NCBI GenBank assembly: GCA_048498995.1
Contig: JBEHWX010000004.1
Location: forward strand, 48,882-112,881
Reading direction: 5' to 3'
DNA length: 64,000 nt
Source: JBEHWX01 sp048498995
Lineage (GTDB): Bacteria; Bacteroidota; Ignavibacteria; OLB7
Shown: piece after piece, positions 16,219 through 24,566 of the stretch
Position numbering within the stretch: position 1 is the first letter of the stretch
Layout of the letters: each line of letters begins with the position of its first letter
The notes under the pieces: model-generated
What the model was told of the DNA's origin: nothing
What the model saw: only the letters and a program-made list of their open reading frames with translations
The model's database searches: none
Made by a program: the position numbers and the translations under genes

Positions 16219-17163
16219 TCAGGCCGTGGCCGGCTCGAGGCCGTAGATCAACGACCGGTGGGCCGCGATGCCGGCCATTGCGCCGTCGCCGATGGCGAAG
16301 CTCGCGGCGTGGGGCGAGCGCGCCGCGTCGCCGGCCGCGAAGACACCCGGGACCGTCGTCTCCTTCTGCGCGCTGGTGCGGATGACCGGCCCGAACGGCC
16401 CCTCGTCCAGCGCGCAGCCGAGCTGTTCGGCCAGCGGACTGCCGATGTGGGTGCGGGAGGCGACGAAGAGCGCCTTCACGCGGATGACCTCGCCGTCGGC
16501 GAGCCTGACGCCATCGAGCTCCGGCGCTTCCCCGAGCAGTCCGTCCACCCTGCGCTCCTCGATCGCGACGCCACGCGTGGCGAGCTCCCGGCGCTGCGCT
16601 TCGTCTGGCTCGAACGTGCCGTTGATGAAAAGGGTCACTTCCTCCCCCCAGTCCGGGAGGAGCATCGCCTGGTGGATCGACGCCGGTCCGATGGCGAGCA
16701 CGCCGAGGTGGCCGCCGCCGATCTCGTAGCCGTGGCAGTAGGGGCAGTGGACCACGGTGCGTCCCCATCGCTCGCGGAGGCCCGGCAGGTCGGGAAGCTC
16801 GTCGACGATGCCGGTCGTGAGAATGAGGCGTGCCGCGGTGTGGATCTCTCCGGTGTCGAGCTCGACGGCGAAGCCGTCGGCGGTGCGGGTCGCGGCCACG
16901 GCGCGGGCCTGGATCAGCCGCGCGGTCGGGTAGGCGAGCAGCTGCGCCTGCGCCTCGGCCATCAGCTCCAGCGGCGGCCGGCCGTCGTGGCCGAAGAGTC
17001 CGTGGGAGGCGTCCGCGAAGCGATTGCGCGGCTGGCCGGCATCGACCAGCAGCACGCGGCGCCGCGCCCTCACTAGCGGCAGCGCGGCCGAGATGCCGGC
17101 GAAGCTCCCGCCGACGACGATAACGTGATGATCTTCCGTCATCATATCCGGTTCCTTCATCAT
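16219..17163 (-). CDS. Thioredoxin-reductase-like FAD/NAD(P) oxidoreductase
   Basis: The 314-residue flavoprotein has an FAD-binding GGSFAGISAA near the N-terminus, a redox-active HCPYCHGYE (CPYC) motif and the C-terminal GVFAAGDAARSPH FAD signature. This resembles TrxB-like reductases that lack a paired thioredoxin, often in Rrf2-regulated pairs. Its start overlaps the rrf2 stop (ATGA) and has AGGGAG just upstream. It may reduce a disulfide partner or detoxify reactive species; the natural substrate is not evident. Confidence 0.9.
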   Translation of the reverse strand: MMKEPDMMTEDHHVIVVGGSFAGISAALPLVRARRRVLLVDAGQPRNRFADASHGLFGHDGRPPLELMAEAQAQLLAYPTARLIQARAVAATRTADGFAVELDTGEIHTAARLILTTGIVDELPDLPGLRERWGRTVVHCPYCHGYEIGGGHLGVLAIGPASIHQAMLLPDWGEEVTLFINGTFEPDEAQRRELATRGVAIEERRVDGLLGEAPELDGVRLADGEVIRVKALFVASRTHIGSPLAEQLGCALDEGPFGPVIRTSAQKETTVPGVFAAGDAARSPHAASFAIGDGAMAGIAAHRSLIYGLEPATA

Positions 17164-17588
17164 GCTCTCCCTGTGGTTCGTGTGCGCATGGCCAGATCGG
17201 CCAGCGTGATGTGGCCGAGCCGCTCGGCGATCAGCGCCTGAGCGTCCCGGACGATATCGTCGAGCGTCAGCTCCACGGCGCGCTCCACCCGGCATCCCTC
17301 ATCGGGGGCGCCGATACTGAGTTTGAGGAGCGATTCATCCTCGAGCGCGGCGTGGATCTCCCCGAGCGTGATCCTGTCGGCCGGACGTGCCAGGCGCCAT
17401 CCTCCTCCGTGTCCCGGAGCGGAGCTCACCACGCCGGCCTTCCGGAGCCGGCCGAGCGTTCTGCGGATCACCACCGGATTGGTCCGCGCGCAGACCGCCA
17501 GATGCTCCGAGGTCGACGGCTCGCCCGGCGCGTCGCTCAGGTGAAGAAGCACGTGGAGGGCAACCGAAAAGCGACCACTCGATTTCAT
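17160..17588 (-). CDS. Rrf2-family transcriptional regulator (YwnA-like, no Cys cluster)
   Basis: The 142-residue winged-helix regulator contains SGRFSVALHVLLHL, TSEHLAVCARTNPVVIRRTL and GHGGGWRLARPADRITLGEI, which are typical of Rrf2. The three clustered cysteines that hold iron-sulfur in IscR/NsrR are absent (only isolated Cys residues occur), so sensing differs. It is translationally coupled to the flavoprotein, which is probably its target. The start at 17588 immediately follows an inverted repeat suitable for autoregulation. Confidence 0.9.
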   Translation of the reverse strand: MKSSGRFSVALHVLLHLSDAPGEPSTSEHLAVCARTNPVVIRRTLGRLRKAGVVSSAPGHGGGWRLARPADRITLGEIHAALEDESLLKLSIGAPDEGCRVERAVELTLDDIVRDAQALIAERLGHITLADLAMRTRTTGRA

Positions 17589-17605
17589 GTAACCTCGCGT
17601 GTTAC
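17589..17605 (-). promoter_or_regulatory. Inverted repeat GTAAC-N7-GTTAC, likely Rrf2 operator
   Basis: A perfect 5-bp inverted repeat with a 7-nt spacer lies directly against the rrf2 start codon. The position suits a repressor that blocks its own operon. Confidence 0.5.
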
Positions 17606-17673
17606 GAATTCGGGGAAAAACGATCCGCGGCGGGGATGCGCGCGGATCGTGGAATCGTTCGGATGGACGGGGC

Positions 17674-18180
17674 TCAGTCGACCGGATCGGGCAGCGGCTC
17701 GATGACCGGCGCGATCTCGCGATGCTCGTGAGTGTGCGCGTGCGCATGAGCGTGCGCGTGGGCATCCTCGTGCTCGTGGTCGTGAACGCAGACCTCGCAG
17801 GAGGCGCAGAGCTTCATGTTCACGCGGTGCGCGGCGGCCACCATCAGCCCGCCGAGCCCGGCCAGATAGGGATGAAGCGTCTCGACAAGCCCGCCGTGCG
17901 CCTCGTGGCCGACGAAGTTGAAGATCAGGATCGTGACGCCGGAGGCCATCATCAGGATCGGGTTGAGCCGTCCGTGGATCCGGTAGGAGCTGCCGAGCGA
18001 AAGGGTTCCGATCACCAGCGCGATCGCGATCATCACCAGCTCGAAGGTGCCGTGGGCCAGAAAGCTCACGCCGACCAGCGGCAGGAACGAAAGGGCGAAC
18101 GGCATCGCCACGCAGTGTATGGCGCAGATCGTCGAGGCCGACATGCCGAGCCGATCGAGGAGACGATGTGTGATTCTCAT
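17674..18180 (-). CDS. MerC-domain membrane protein with His-rich tail
   Basis: The 168-residue protein has four hydrophobic helices. Helix one carries CAIHCVAMP, the paired cysteines of the MerC mercury/metal transporter domain. The C-terminal 40 residues contain CASCEVC and then a run of alternating His with Asp, Glu and Ala (17 or so His/acidic residues), a likely divalent-metal buffer. It sits between a Fur-family gene 61 nt upstream and rrf2 downstream, all on the same strand. Together this suggests metal uptake or efflux. No merR, merA or merP is nearby. Confidence 0.85.
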   Translation of the reverse strand: MRITHRLLDRLGMSASTICAIHCVAMPFALSFLPLVGVSFLAHGTFELVMIAIALVIGTLSLGSSYRIHGRLNPILMMASGVTILIFNFVGHEAHGGLVETLHPYLAGLGGLMVAAAHRVNMKLCASCEVCVHDHEHEDAHAHAHAHAHTHEHREIAPVIEPLPDPVD

Positions 18181-18241
18181 AGTGCTGTGCGTAATCATCC
18201 GGGCGCGCGCGTCCGCGACGAATCGGGCTGCTCGTGTCGAG

Positions 18242-18667
18242 CTATTCCTGACATTTCGGACAGAGTCCGTAGAACTGCAGTGAGTGTCGGACGTTGGCGA
18301 ATCCCGTGCGCCGGGCCAGCGCGTTCTCCACGTTGGCCAGATCGCAGGCATCCAGGGGGGAGCTGGAGCCGCACTCCGAACAGGTGATCGAGTGGTGATG
18401 TCCACGGGCGTTGATCGCGTAGCGCCACCCCTCGTGGAGGCGGTCGACGCGGCTGATCAGGCCACAGCGCTCGAGCGTGTCGAGCGTCCGGTAGACGGTC
18501 ACCAGATCGATCGACAGCCCCAGCAACCGGAGTGCCGCGTCCACCTCGGCGGCGGCCATCGGCTCCCGGGAGCGCTGAAGCGCCTCGTAGACGCTCCGGC
18601 GGGCCTGCGTGACCCGGATGCCGGAGCTCCTGAGCGCCGAGGTGATATCGTCCATCTGCGATGACAT
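18242..18667 (-). CDS. Fur-family metalloregulator
   Basis: The 141-residue repressor has the Fur winged helix (SGIRVTQARRSVYEAL, LVTVYRTLDTLERCGLI). Its metal regions include GHHHSITCSECG and a final CPKC, giving the two CxxC pairs of a structural zinc site. Fur, Zur and PerR cannot be separated confidently; the coupled MerC-like gene suggests a metal role. A promoter of Bacteroidota type ends about 5 nt before this ATG, so the mRNA may be leaderless, or translation may start at the second Met (18655). Confidence 0.9.
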   Translation of the reverse strand: MSSQMDDITSALRSSGIRVTQARRSVYEALQRSREPMAAAEVDAALRLLGLSIDLVTVYRTLDTLERCGLISRVDRLHEGWRYAINARGHHHSITCSECGSSSPLDACDLANVENALARRTGFANVRHSLQFYGLCPKCQE

Positions 18668-18672
18668 GTCCG

Positions 18673-18703
18673 CAAATGTACTGCAAATGCAAGTCAGTTG
18701 CAA
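18673..18703 (-). promoter_or_regulatory. fur promoter: TTG-N20-TACATTTG with internal operator
   Basis: On the minus strand TTG (18703-18701), 20 nt and TACATTTG (18680-18673) match the Bacteroidota promoter. A perfect inverted repeat TGCAA-GTCAG-TTGCA (18688-18702) lies in the spacer, as expected for an autoregulated Fur-type gene. Confidence 0.6.
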
Positions 18704-18787
18704 TATTCGGCTCTCCGGAACGGCATAGGGGAGCGGAGCCAGTTGGAAGGGAGGATCTTCCCCCGGACCGGACGGTCGAACTACCAG

Positions 18788-18818
18788 TTGCACCTACCCA
18801 CGGAATCCCCTATATTTG
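18788..18818 (+). promoter_or_regulatory. rpsA promoter: TTG-N20-TATATTTG
   Basis: TTG at 18788-18790 and TATATTTG at 18811-18818 fit TTG-N19/21-TAnnTTTG. This leaves a leader of roughly 310 nt before rpsA, long enough for the autogenous control known for S1, although no element was identified. Confidence 0.6.
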
Positions 18819-19138
18819 CAGGCTTCCACGCGACTTTCCCTATCGGGAGGTGCATCGCGTGGGGCGGCTGCCGGATCAACGGTAACCTTTAACAAACAAT
18901 CCAGACTTTTGCCCGCTTCGCGCGCAAGGCCGTCCACTCAGCCGGCCCGGGGCGCGGGGCACTCGATCGACGGGGGAGCTTCGTCGATCGTCACGTCCGA
19001 CCACGGCAGCCCGGACGCATGGCGATCGGTTCCGACGGCGATCGGAGCTCCTGGGGAAGTCTCGCCACCGGCCCGACCCGGTCGGGCGCGCGCGATCCCT
19101 GGAGCAACGAGGGTATGTCTCACTTGAGAGGATCAATC
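18819..19138 (+). other. Probable rpsA 5' leader
   Basis: The noncoding stretch between the predicted promoter and the chosen rpsA start is about 320 nt. I see no gene in it. An alternative in-frame ATG at 19115 would shorten it slightly. Confidence 0.45.
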
Positions 19139-20953
19139 ATGCCTGAGGAGATCACACTTCAAGAGAAGGATCTTGCAGCAAACGGCTCGACCAAGGGCCG
19201 TAACCGGCTTTCGCGTTTCGAGCGCGAGAGTGACTATTCCAGCACGGAGTACGATGAGCTCGTAAGGATGTACGAGACCACCCTCGGCAAGATCTCGGAG
19301 CACGAGATCATCAAGGGTCGGATCGTGCAGATCAACGATGACGAGGTCTCGATCGATATCGGCTTCAAGTCCGAAGGGGTCGTGCCGCGCAACGAGTTCA
19401 CGAACATCGAAGATTTGAAGCCGGGAGACGAGATCGAGGTCTATCTCGAGAAGGTTGAGGACTCCGACGGCAAGCTCGTGCTCAGCCGCAGGCGTGCCGA
19501 CTTCATGCGCATTTGGGAGCGGATCGTCCGCGCCTACGAGACACAGGACGTGCTCAAGGCGAAGGTCACCCGCCGTATCAAGGGTGGTCTGGTCGTCGAC
19601 CTTCTCGGCATCGACGCCTTCCTCCCCGGCTCGCAGGTCGACGTCCGCCCGGTCCGCGATTTCGACGCGTTGATCGGCCGCGACCTCGACGTGCGCGTCG
19701 TCAAGATCAATCACCCGAACGAGAACGTCGTTGTCTCGCACAAGGTCCTCCTCGAGGAGAACCTCGCCGAGCAGCGCCAGGAGATCCTCTCCAAGCTCGA
19801 GAAGGGACTGGTGCTCGAGGGCATCGTCAAGGCGATCACCGACTTCGGCGTGTTCGTCGACCTCGGCGGCGTCGACGGCCTGGTGCACATCACCGACCTG
19901 TCGTGGGGACGCGTCAACCACCCGTCCGAGGTGGTCAAGCTCGACGAGACGATCCAGGTGGTCGTCCTCGACTTCGACGAGGAGCGTCGCCGCATCTCGC
20001 TCGGCCTCAAGCAGCTCACGCCGCACCCGTGGGAGCAGATCGACCAGAAGCTTCAGGTCGGCCAGCGCCTCACCGGCAAGGTGGTCTCGCTCACCGATTA
20101 CGGCGCGTTCGTCGAGCTCGAGCGTGGCATCGAGGGTCTGATCCACATCTCCGAGATGTCCTGGACCCAGCACATCAAGCACCCGTCGCAGATGGTCTCG
20201 CTCGGCCAGATGGTCGAGGTCCAGGTCCTCAACATCGACAAGGAGGACAAGAAGATCTCGCTCGGCATGAAGCAGCTGGATCCGGATCCGTGGGATGCGC
20301 TGATGCAGAAGTACCCGGTCGGCTCCTCGCATACCGGCGTGGTCCGCAACCTGGCCAACTTCGGCGTGTTCGTCGAGCTGGAGCCGGGCGTCGACGGCCT
20401 GGTGCACATCTCGGACCTGAGCTGGACCAAGAAGCTCCGCCATCCGGGGGAGCTGGTGAAGAAGGGACAGGAGCTGCAGGTGATGATCCTCGGGATCGAC
20501 GCCGCCCAGCGCCGCATCTCGCTCGGCCACAAGCAGGTGACGATCAACCCGTGGGAGGAGCTCTCCGACGAGTATCGCGTCGGCCAGGAGACCGAGGGGA
20601 AGGTTGTCCGCATCATCGACAAGGGAGTGATCGTCGAGCTGCCGCACGGCGTCGACGGGTTCGTGCCGACCTCGCAGCTGGCGTTCGCGCCGGTCAAGAG
20701 CATCGCCAACTACTTCCGCGTCGGCGACAACCTGCCGCTGAAGGTCATCGAGTTCGACAAGGACGCCAAGAAGATCGTTCTCTCGGTCGTCGAGGCGCTC
20801 AAGACGAAGGGACAGGAAGCGCAGGAGCAGTACTACCTGGCGCACCCGGTTCCGCAGTCCGGCCCGGCTGGCATGGTCATCGAGGAGCCCGAGGCTCGCG
20901 CCGAGGGAAGCGATGAGAACGCCGTCCCGTCGGAGGCCTCGAACAACGGCTGA
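19139..20953 (+). CDS. rpsA: Ribosomal protein S1
   Basis: The 604-residue protein has about six S1 (OB-fold) domains. The repeated core is most visible as TDFGVFVDLGGVDGLVHITDLSW, TDYGAFVELERGIEGLIHIS, ANFGVFVELEPGVDGLVHIS and a divergent last copy DKGVIVELPHGVDGFVPTS. It brings mRNA to the 30S subunit. The first 45 residues are polar and the last 35 acidic, as in Bacteroidota S1. The ATG at 19139 has GAGAGG seven bases upstream and is preferred over 19115. A strong terminator follows. Confidence 0.96.
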   Translation: MPEEITLQEKDLAANGSTKGRNRLSRFERESDYSSTEYDELVRMYETTLGKISEHEIIKGRIVQINDDEVSIDIGFKSEGVVPRNEFTNIEDLKPGDEIEVYLEKVEDSDGKLVLSRRRADFMRIWERIVRAYETQDVLKAKVTRRIKGGLVVDLLGIDAFLPGSQVDVRPVRDFDALIGRDLDVRVVKINHPNENVVVSHKVLLEENLAEQRQEILSKLEKGLVLEGIVKAITDFGVFVDLGGVDGLVHITDLSWGRVNHPSEVVKLDETIQVVVLDFDEERRRISLGLKQLTPHPWEQIDQKLQVGQRLTGKVVSLTDYGAFVELERGIEGLIHISEMSWTQHIKHPSQMVSLGQMVEVQVLNIDKEDKKISLGMKQLDPDPWDALMQKYPVGSSHTGVVRNLANFGVFVELEPGVDGLVHISDLSWTKKLRHPGELVKKGQELQVMILGIDAAQRRISLGHKQVTINPWEELSDEYRVGQETEGKVVRIIDKGVIVELPHGVDGFVPTSQLAFAPVKSIANYFRVGDNLPLKVIEFDKDAKKIVLSVVEALKTKGQEAQEQYYLAHPVPQSGPAGMVIEEPEARAEGSDENAVPSEASNNG

Positions 20954-20977
20954 GAAGCCGGCTTGTCTCGGTAAGTC

Positions 20978-21012
20978 GAAGGCCCGGATCGAGATCATCG
21001 ATCCGGGCCTTC
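20978..21012 (+). terminator. rpsA terminator
   Basis: A perfect 14-bp inverted repeat (20978-20991 with 20999-21012) with a 7-nt loop begins 24 nt after the rpsA stop. The T tract is poor. Confidence 0.75.
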
Positions 21013-21042
21013 TCGTATCCGGAAGAACGATTGACCCGAAGC

Positions 21043-21078
21043 CGCCGAGGCGTCGGGAGGCGCCGAAGCGTCGGGAGG
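21043..21078 (+). repeat. 18-bp tandem duplication
   Basis: Two copies of CGCCGAnGCGTCGGGAGG lie in the rpsA-nuoA gap. Confidence 0.7.
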
Positions 21079-21226
21079 CGCCGGTAACGCTCCTCCGAGG
21101 GGCGGGTGTGACGCGATGCGCGGCGCCGAGGGTGGCACGCTTCTGTTTCGTATACTAGGCCGCCCGCGCGGTGAGGGCTCCGTGATCTCGGAGCGGCTCT
21201 AGCGCGGCTTGTCGACGATCTCTCCG

Positions 21227-21724
21227 ATGCTCAGCGAATTCGGCACGATACTGATCTTCTTCATCCTCGGCGCGATCTTCGTCGCAGGAGGGCTGGTCAC
21301 GAACTGGCTCCTCCGTCCGAACCGTCCGACGCGCGAGAAGGGGATGGTCTACGAGTGCGGCGAGGATCCCGAAGGGAGCGCGCATCCCCGGTTCAACATC
21401 CGGTTCTACGTGATCGCCCTCGCGTTCCTTCTCTTCGATCTGGAGTTCGTGCTCCTGTTCCCCTGGGCCACCGTGCTCCGGGAGGTCGGAGAGGTGGCGC
21501 TGCTGCTCGGCCTGGTGGTGATCGGCGTGCTGCTGGTGGGTGATATCTACCTCTGGAAGAAAGGGGATCTCGACTGGGTGCTCCCGCGGCCGGCTCCTCC
21601 GGAGCTTCGGACGCTGGTCACCCGCGACAAGCCCCGGTTCCGACCGGCTCCGGTCGCCGACGCGGCGGTGAGCTCCCGCGAGTCCGGCCACGACGACGCG
21701 GCTCGCTCCGGCGCATTCGGCTGA
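21227..21724 (+). CDS. nuoA: NADH-quinone oxidoreductase subunit A
   Basis: The 165-residue membrane subunit of complex I has three helices, the conserved KGMVYECGEDPEG (quinone-site loop cysteine) and FYVIALAFLLFDLEFVLLFPWA. The C-terminal region after PRPAPPE extends about 45 residues beyond the usual length and is polar. A TTG 18 nt upstream could add six residues, but the ATG at 21227 is preferred. It is the first gene of nuoABCD. A TATACT at 21151-21156 might be a promoter -10. Confidence 0.94.
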   Translation: MLSEFGTILIFFILGAIFVAGGLVTNWLLRPNRPTREKGMVYECGEDPEGSAHPRFNIRFYVIALAFLLFDLEFVLLFPWATVLREVGEVALLLGLVVIGVLLVGDIYLWKKGDLDWVLPRPAPPELRTLVTRDKPRFRPAPVADAAVSSRESGHDDAARSGAFG

Positions 21725-21751
21725 GCCTCGGCCGCGAACGACGGCCGCGAA

Positions 21752-21790
21752 CGGTGGCTGTGATCGGTGGCCGTGATCGGTGGCCGTCAA
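21752..21790 (+). repeat. 13-bp tandem repeat, 3 copies
   Basis: Units of CGGTGGCcGTGAT repeat three times in the nuoA-nuoB gap. Confidence 0.75.
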
Positions 21791-21865
21791 CCGGCTCGTC
21801 CGGGCGGCCGTCGAAAGGCGTTCTACAATCCGACATTCGTATCGCGAATATCCTTCGCATCCGGC

Positions 21866-22369
21866 ATGGGTCTGCTCAACAAGCTCGACAGCATCGAACA
21901 TTTCGAGTCCGGCAACATCGTGCTCGGCTCGGTCGAGTCGCTCCTGAACTGGGGGCGGCTCAGCTCGATCTGGCAGATGGGGTTCGGCCTGGCCTGCTGC
22001 GCCATCGAATTCATGGCGGCCAACGCCTCGAACTTCGACATGATGCGCTTCGGCGTGATCCCGCGCCCGAGCCCGCGGCACTCCGACGTGATGATCATCT
22101 CCGGCACGGTCACCCTCAAGATGGCCACGCGGGTCAAGCGGCTCTACGAACAGATGCCCGATCCGAAGTACGTGATCTCGATGGGAAGCTGCGCCAACTG
22201 CGGCGGCCCCTACTGGGAGCACGGCTATCACGTGCTCAAGGGGGTTGACCGAATCATCCCGGTCGATATCTACGTCCCCGGCTGCCCGCCCCGCCCGGAG
22301 GCGCTGCTGGAGGGGCTCATCCGGCTGCGCGACAAGGTCCGCAACCAGAGTCTGACGGGGAAGGGATGA
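21866..22369 (+). CDS. nuoB: NADH-quinone oxidoreductase subunit B
   Basis: The 167-residue peripheral subunit binds cluster N2, the last iron-sulfur centre before quinone. Ligands are visible in FGLACCAIEFMA (adjacent Cys pair), GSCANCGGPYW and PGCPPRPEALL. The start MGLLNKLDS at 21866 fits the family; longer in-frame readings are atypical. Its stop overlaps nuoC (ATGA). Confidence 0.96.
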   Translation: MGLLNKLDSIEHFESGNIVLGSVESLLNWGRLSSIWQMGFGLACCAIEFMAANASNFDMMRFGVIPRPSPRHSDVMIISGTVTLKMATRVKRLYEQMPDPKYVISMGSCANCGGPYWEHGYHVLKGVDRIIPVDIYVPGCPPRPEALLEGLIRLRDKVRNQSLTGKG

Positions 22370-22914
22370 GCGAACCGACGCGCGCGGTGACGATCGAGCA
22401 GATCCACGCCGATCTGATCTCCCGCTTCTCCGACATGATCGGCGAGCTCCGGCGGGAACCGGCCGCGACCGGCACGCCGTTCATAATTGTGAATGCCTCG
22501 TGGATTCGCGACGTCTGTCTCTATCTTCGCGACGATGAGCGCTACCTGATGAACTCGCTCGACCTTCTGTCCTGCGTCGACTTCCGGCAGATGAAGGGGG
22601 AGGAGTATCAGGGGAAGCTCGGAGTGGTCTACCATCTCTCCTCGCTCCGTCAGCGGGGGGAGGAGTGGCGGACGCTCCACCGATGCGCGCTGCGGACCTA
22701 TCTCCCGGTCGACGACCCGCGCGTCCCCTCCGTCTCCCGCGTCTGGCGCGGGGCCGACTGGCACGAGCGCGAGGGGTACGATATGTTCGGCATCCTCTTC
22801 GAGGGGCACGACGACCTGCGGCGGATTCTTCTGCCGGACGACTGGGAGGGATATCCGCTCCGGAAGGACTACAAGGTCCCCGATTACTACAACGGAATGA
22901 AGGTGCCGTACTAG
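22366..22914 (+). CDS. nuoC: NADH-quinone oxidoreductase subunit C
   Basis: The 182-residue NuoC of the peripheral arm has the signature WHEREGYDMFGILFEGHDDLRRILLPDDW (quoted here only by its ends and core) around residues 131-160, followed by GYPLRKDYKVPDY. It is separate from nuoD. It overlaps nuoB at the start and the next small gene at its TAG stop, so translation of the block is coupled. Confidence 0.95.
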   Translation: MSEPTRAVTIEQIHADLISRFSDMIGELRREPAATGTPFIIVNASWIRDVCLYLRDDERYLMNSLDLLSCVDFRQMKGEEYQGKLGVVYHLSSLRQRGEEWRTLHRCALRTYLPVDDPRVPSVSRVWRGADWHEREGYDMFGILFEGHDDLRRILLPDDWEGYPLRKDYKVPDYYNGMKVPY

Positions 22915-23153
22915 TGGCTACGTCGAAGAGCAGCAAGCCGAGCAACCCCGCCACCGGGTTCCTCCGGATGGCCGGTGGAAACCTCGCCGTCTCGGTGGTC
23001 TTTTTCGTGATTTACCTCATCTACCGCGGCAACGGCGGGGAGAAGAGCGCGCTGATCCTCGTTGCCGCCATCGTGGCGATGGTGGCCGCGATCGCCTCCT
23101 TCGTCGCCTTCAACGTCTTCACCAAGAAGTTCGAGAACGCCAAGAAGCGGTGA
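22914..23153 (+). CDS. Small two-helix membrane protein inside nuo operon
   Basis: A 79-codon frame begins with GTG overlapping the nuoC stop (TAGTG). It has a polar, Lys/Ser-rich N-terminus, a first helix NLAVSVVFFVIYLIYR, a short loop with two acidic/basic residues, a second helix ALILVAAIVAMVAAIASFVAF and a basic tail KKFENAKKR. I do not recognise a family. The overlap and position between nuoC and nuoD suggest it is translated with complex I and may be an accessory subunit or assembly factor; this is inference. Confidence 0.7.
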   Translation: MATSKSSKPSNPATGFLRMAGGNLAVSVVFFVIYLIYRGNGGEKSALILVAAIVAMVAAIASFVAFNVFTKKFENAKKR

Positions 23154-23201
23154 CCGCCGCGGCTCGTCCGCGCGCGGCCTCCGGAGGGAGCGCCCAGGCC
23201 A

Positions 23202-24401
23202 ATGGACCGACGACAGGAGATGCCGACGATCGATCCCCAGGTGGTGGAGCTCCGCGCCCGGCGGACGCTCCGGACCGAGGAGATGATCCTCAACATCGGT
23301 CCGCAGCATCCCTCGACGCACGGCGTCTTCCGCGTGGAGGTGGTGCTCGACGGCGAGCAGGTGGTCGACGTGATACCGCATCTCGGCTACCTCCACCGCT
23401 GCTTCGAGAAGCACGCCGAGGCGATGACCTACCCGCAGGTGATCCCCTACTGCGACCGGATGGATTACCTCGGCGCGATGAACAACGACTGGGGATTCGC
23501 CCTGGCCGTCGAGCGGCTGATGGGAATCACGGTCTCCGACAAGGTCGAGTATATCCGCGTCATCGTCGGTGAGCTCAACCGGATCGCCTCCCACCTGGTC
23601 GGCGGCGTCGGTACCTACGGTCTGGATGTCGGCGCCTTCACCCCGTTCCTCTACTGCTTCCGCGATCGGGAGACGATCCTCTCCATCTTCGAGCGCCTCT
23701 CCGGCGCCCGCCTCCTCTACAACTACATCTGGGTCGGCGGGCTGATGCACGACATCTACCCGACCTTCCTCGACGACGTCGAGGCGTTCTGCCGCGGCTT
23801 CCGCGCCTCGCTCGACGAGATCGACCGGCTGCTGACCGGCAACGCCATCTTCCAGACCCGGACCAAGGGAGTGGGGGTGATCCCGGCCGACGTCGCCATC
23901 AGCTACGGCGTCTCCGGGCCGATGCTCCGCGCCAGCGGCATCCGCCGGGACCTTCGCCGCGACGATGCCTACTCGATCTACGACCGCTTCGACTTCGAGA
24001 TCCCGATCGGCCGCGCCGGCGACGGAGCCCTGATCGGCGACTGCTTCAACCGCTACCGGGTCCGCGTGAGCGAGATGGAGGAGTCGCTGAAGATCGTCGA
24101 GCAGGCGGTGCGTGACTGCCGCGCCACCCCCTCGCTCCTCCACGGCGACGTGCAGAAGGATGTGCCCCGCCGCGTCAAGCCGCCGGTCGGCGAGATCTAC
24201 GCCCGAAGCGAGACCTCGAAGGGGGAGCTCGGCTACTACATCATCTCCACCGGGGGGACCAATCCCTACCGGGTGAAGGTGCGCCCTCCCTGCTTCGTGA
24301 ACCTGAGCATTCTGCCTGAGGCCTCGCGCGGCTATCTGATCGGCGACCTGATCGCGATCATCGGATCGTTCGATTTCGTGATGGGGGAAGTCGACCGCTG
24401 A
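23202..24401 (+). CDS. nuoD: NADH-quinone oxidoreductase subunit D
   Basis: The 399-residue 49-kDa-type subunit forms the quinone site with NuoB. Family motifs include GPQHPSTHGVFRV, CDRMDYLGAMNNDWGFALA, ELNRIASHLV and the C-terminal IIGSFDFVMGEVDR. An alternative ATG six codons downstream has its ribosome site too close. It follows the small membrane protein by 48 nt. No nuoE, nuoF or nuoG follows it. Confidence 0.97.
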   Translation: MDRRQEMPTIDPQVVELRARRTLRTEEMILNIGPQHPSTHGVFRVEVVLDGEQVVDVIPHLGYLHRCFEKHAEAMTYPQVIPYCDRMDYLGAMNNDWGFALAVERLMGITVSDKVEYIRVIVGELNRIASHLVGGVGTYGLDVGAFTPFLYCFRDRETILSIFERLSGARLLYNYIWVGGLMHDIYPTFLDDVEAFCRGFRASLDEIDRLLTGNAIFQTRTKGVGVIPADVAISYGVSGPMLRASGIRRDLRRDDAYSIYDRFDFEIPIGRAGDGALIGDCFNRYRVRVSEMEESLKIVEQAVRDCRATPSLLHGDVQKDVPRRVKPPVGEIYARSETSKGELGYYIISTGGTNPYRVKVRPPCFVNLSILPEASRGYLIGDLIAIIGSFDFVMGEVDR

Positions 24402-24458
24402 GCGGGGCGAAGATGCTCCGGAGCTCCGGCCGGCGCCGGAGGCGATACGAAACGACGG

Positions 24459-24503
24459 TTCCAGCGTCATTCTTTCCAGCGTCATACTTTCCGGCGTCAT
24501 TGC
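24459..24503 (+). repeat. 15-bp tandem repeat, 3 copies, nuoD-nuoH gap
   Basis: The unit TTCCaGCGTCATtCT is repeated three times with few changes. Confidence 0.75.
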
Positions 24504-24566
24504 CGAGCGCGGGGCCGCCATCTCGGGTCGGCGCGCTCACCTGTCAATTCCACACGGCGGAGGACC

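Noticed and set aside
16219..18703. A mer operon
   Set aside because: MerC-like protein is present, but merR, merT, merP and merA are missing and the regulators are Fur and Rrf2 types.
19133..20998. A 621-codon frame opposite rpsA
   Set aside because: The plus strand carries six S1 domains; the reverse frame is rich in Leu/Asp/Val from codon bias only.
22911..24521. A 536-codon frame opposite nuoD
   Set aside because: It has no start context or family signature, and nuoD motifs are complete on the plus strand.
24402..24566. A hidden nuoE/F/G gene between nuoD and nuoH
   Set aside because: Only 165 nt separate them, holding a tandem repeat and a ribosome site.
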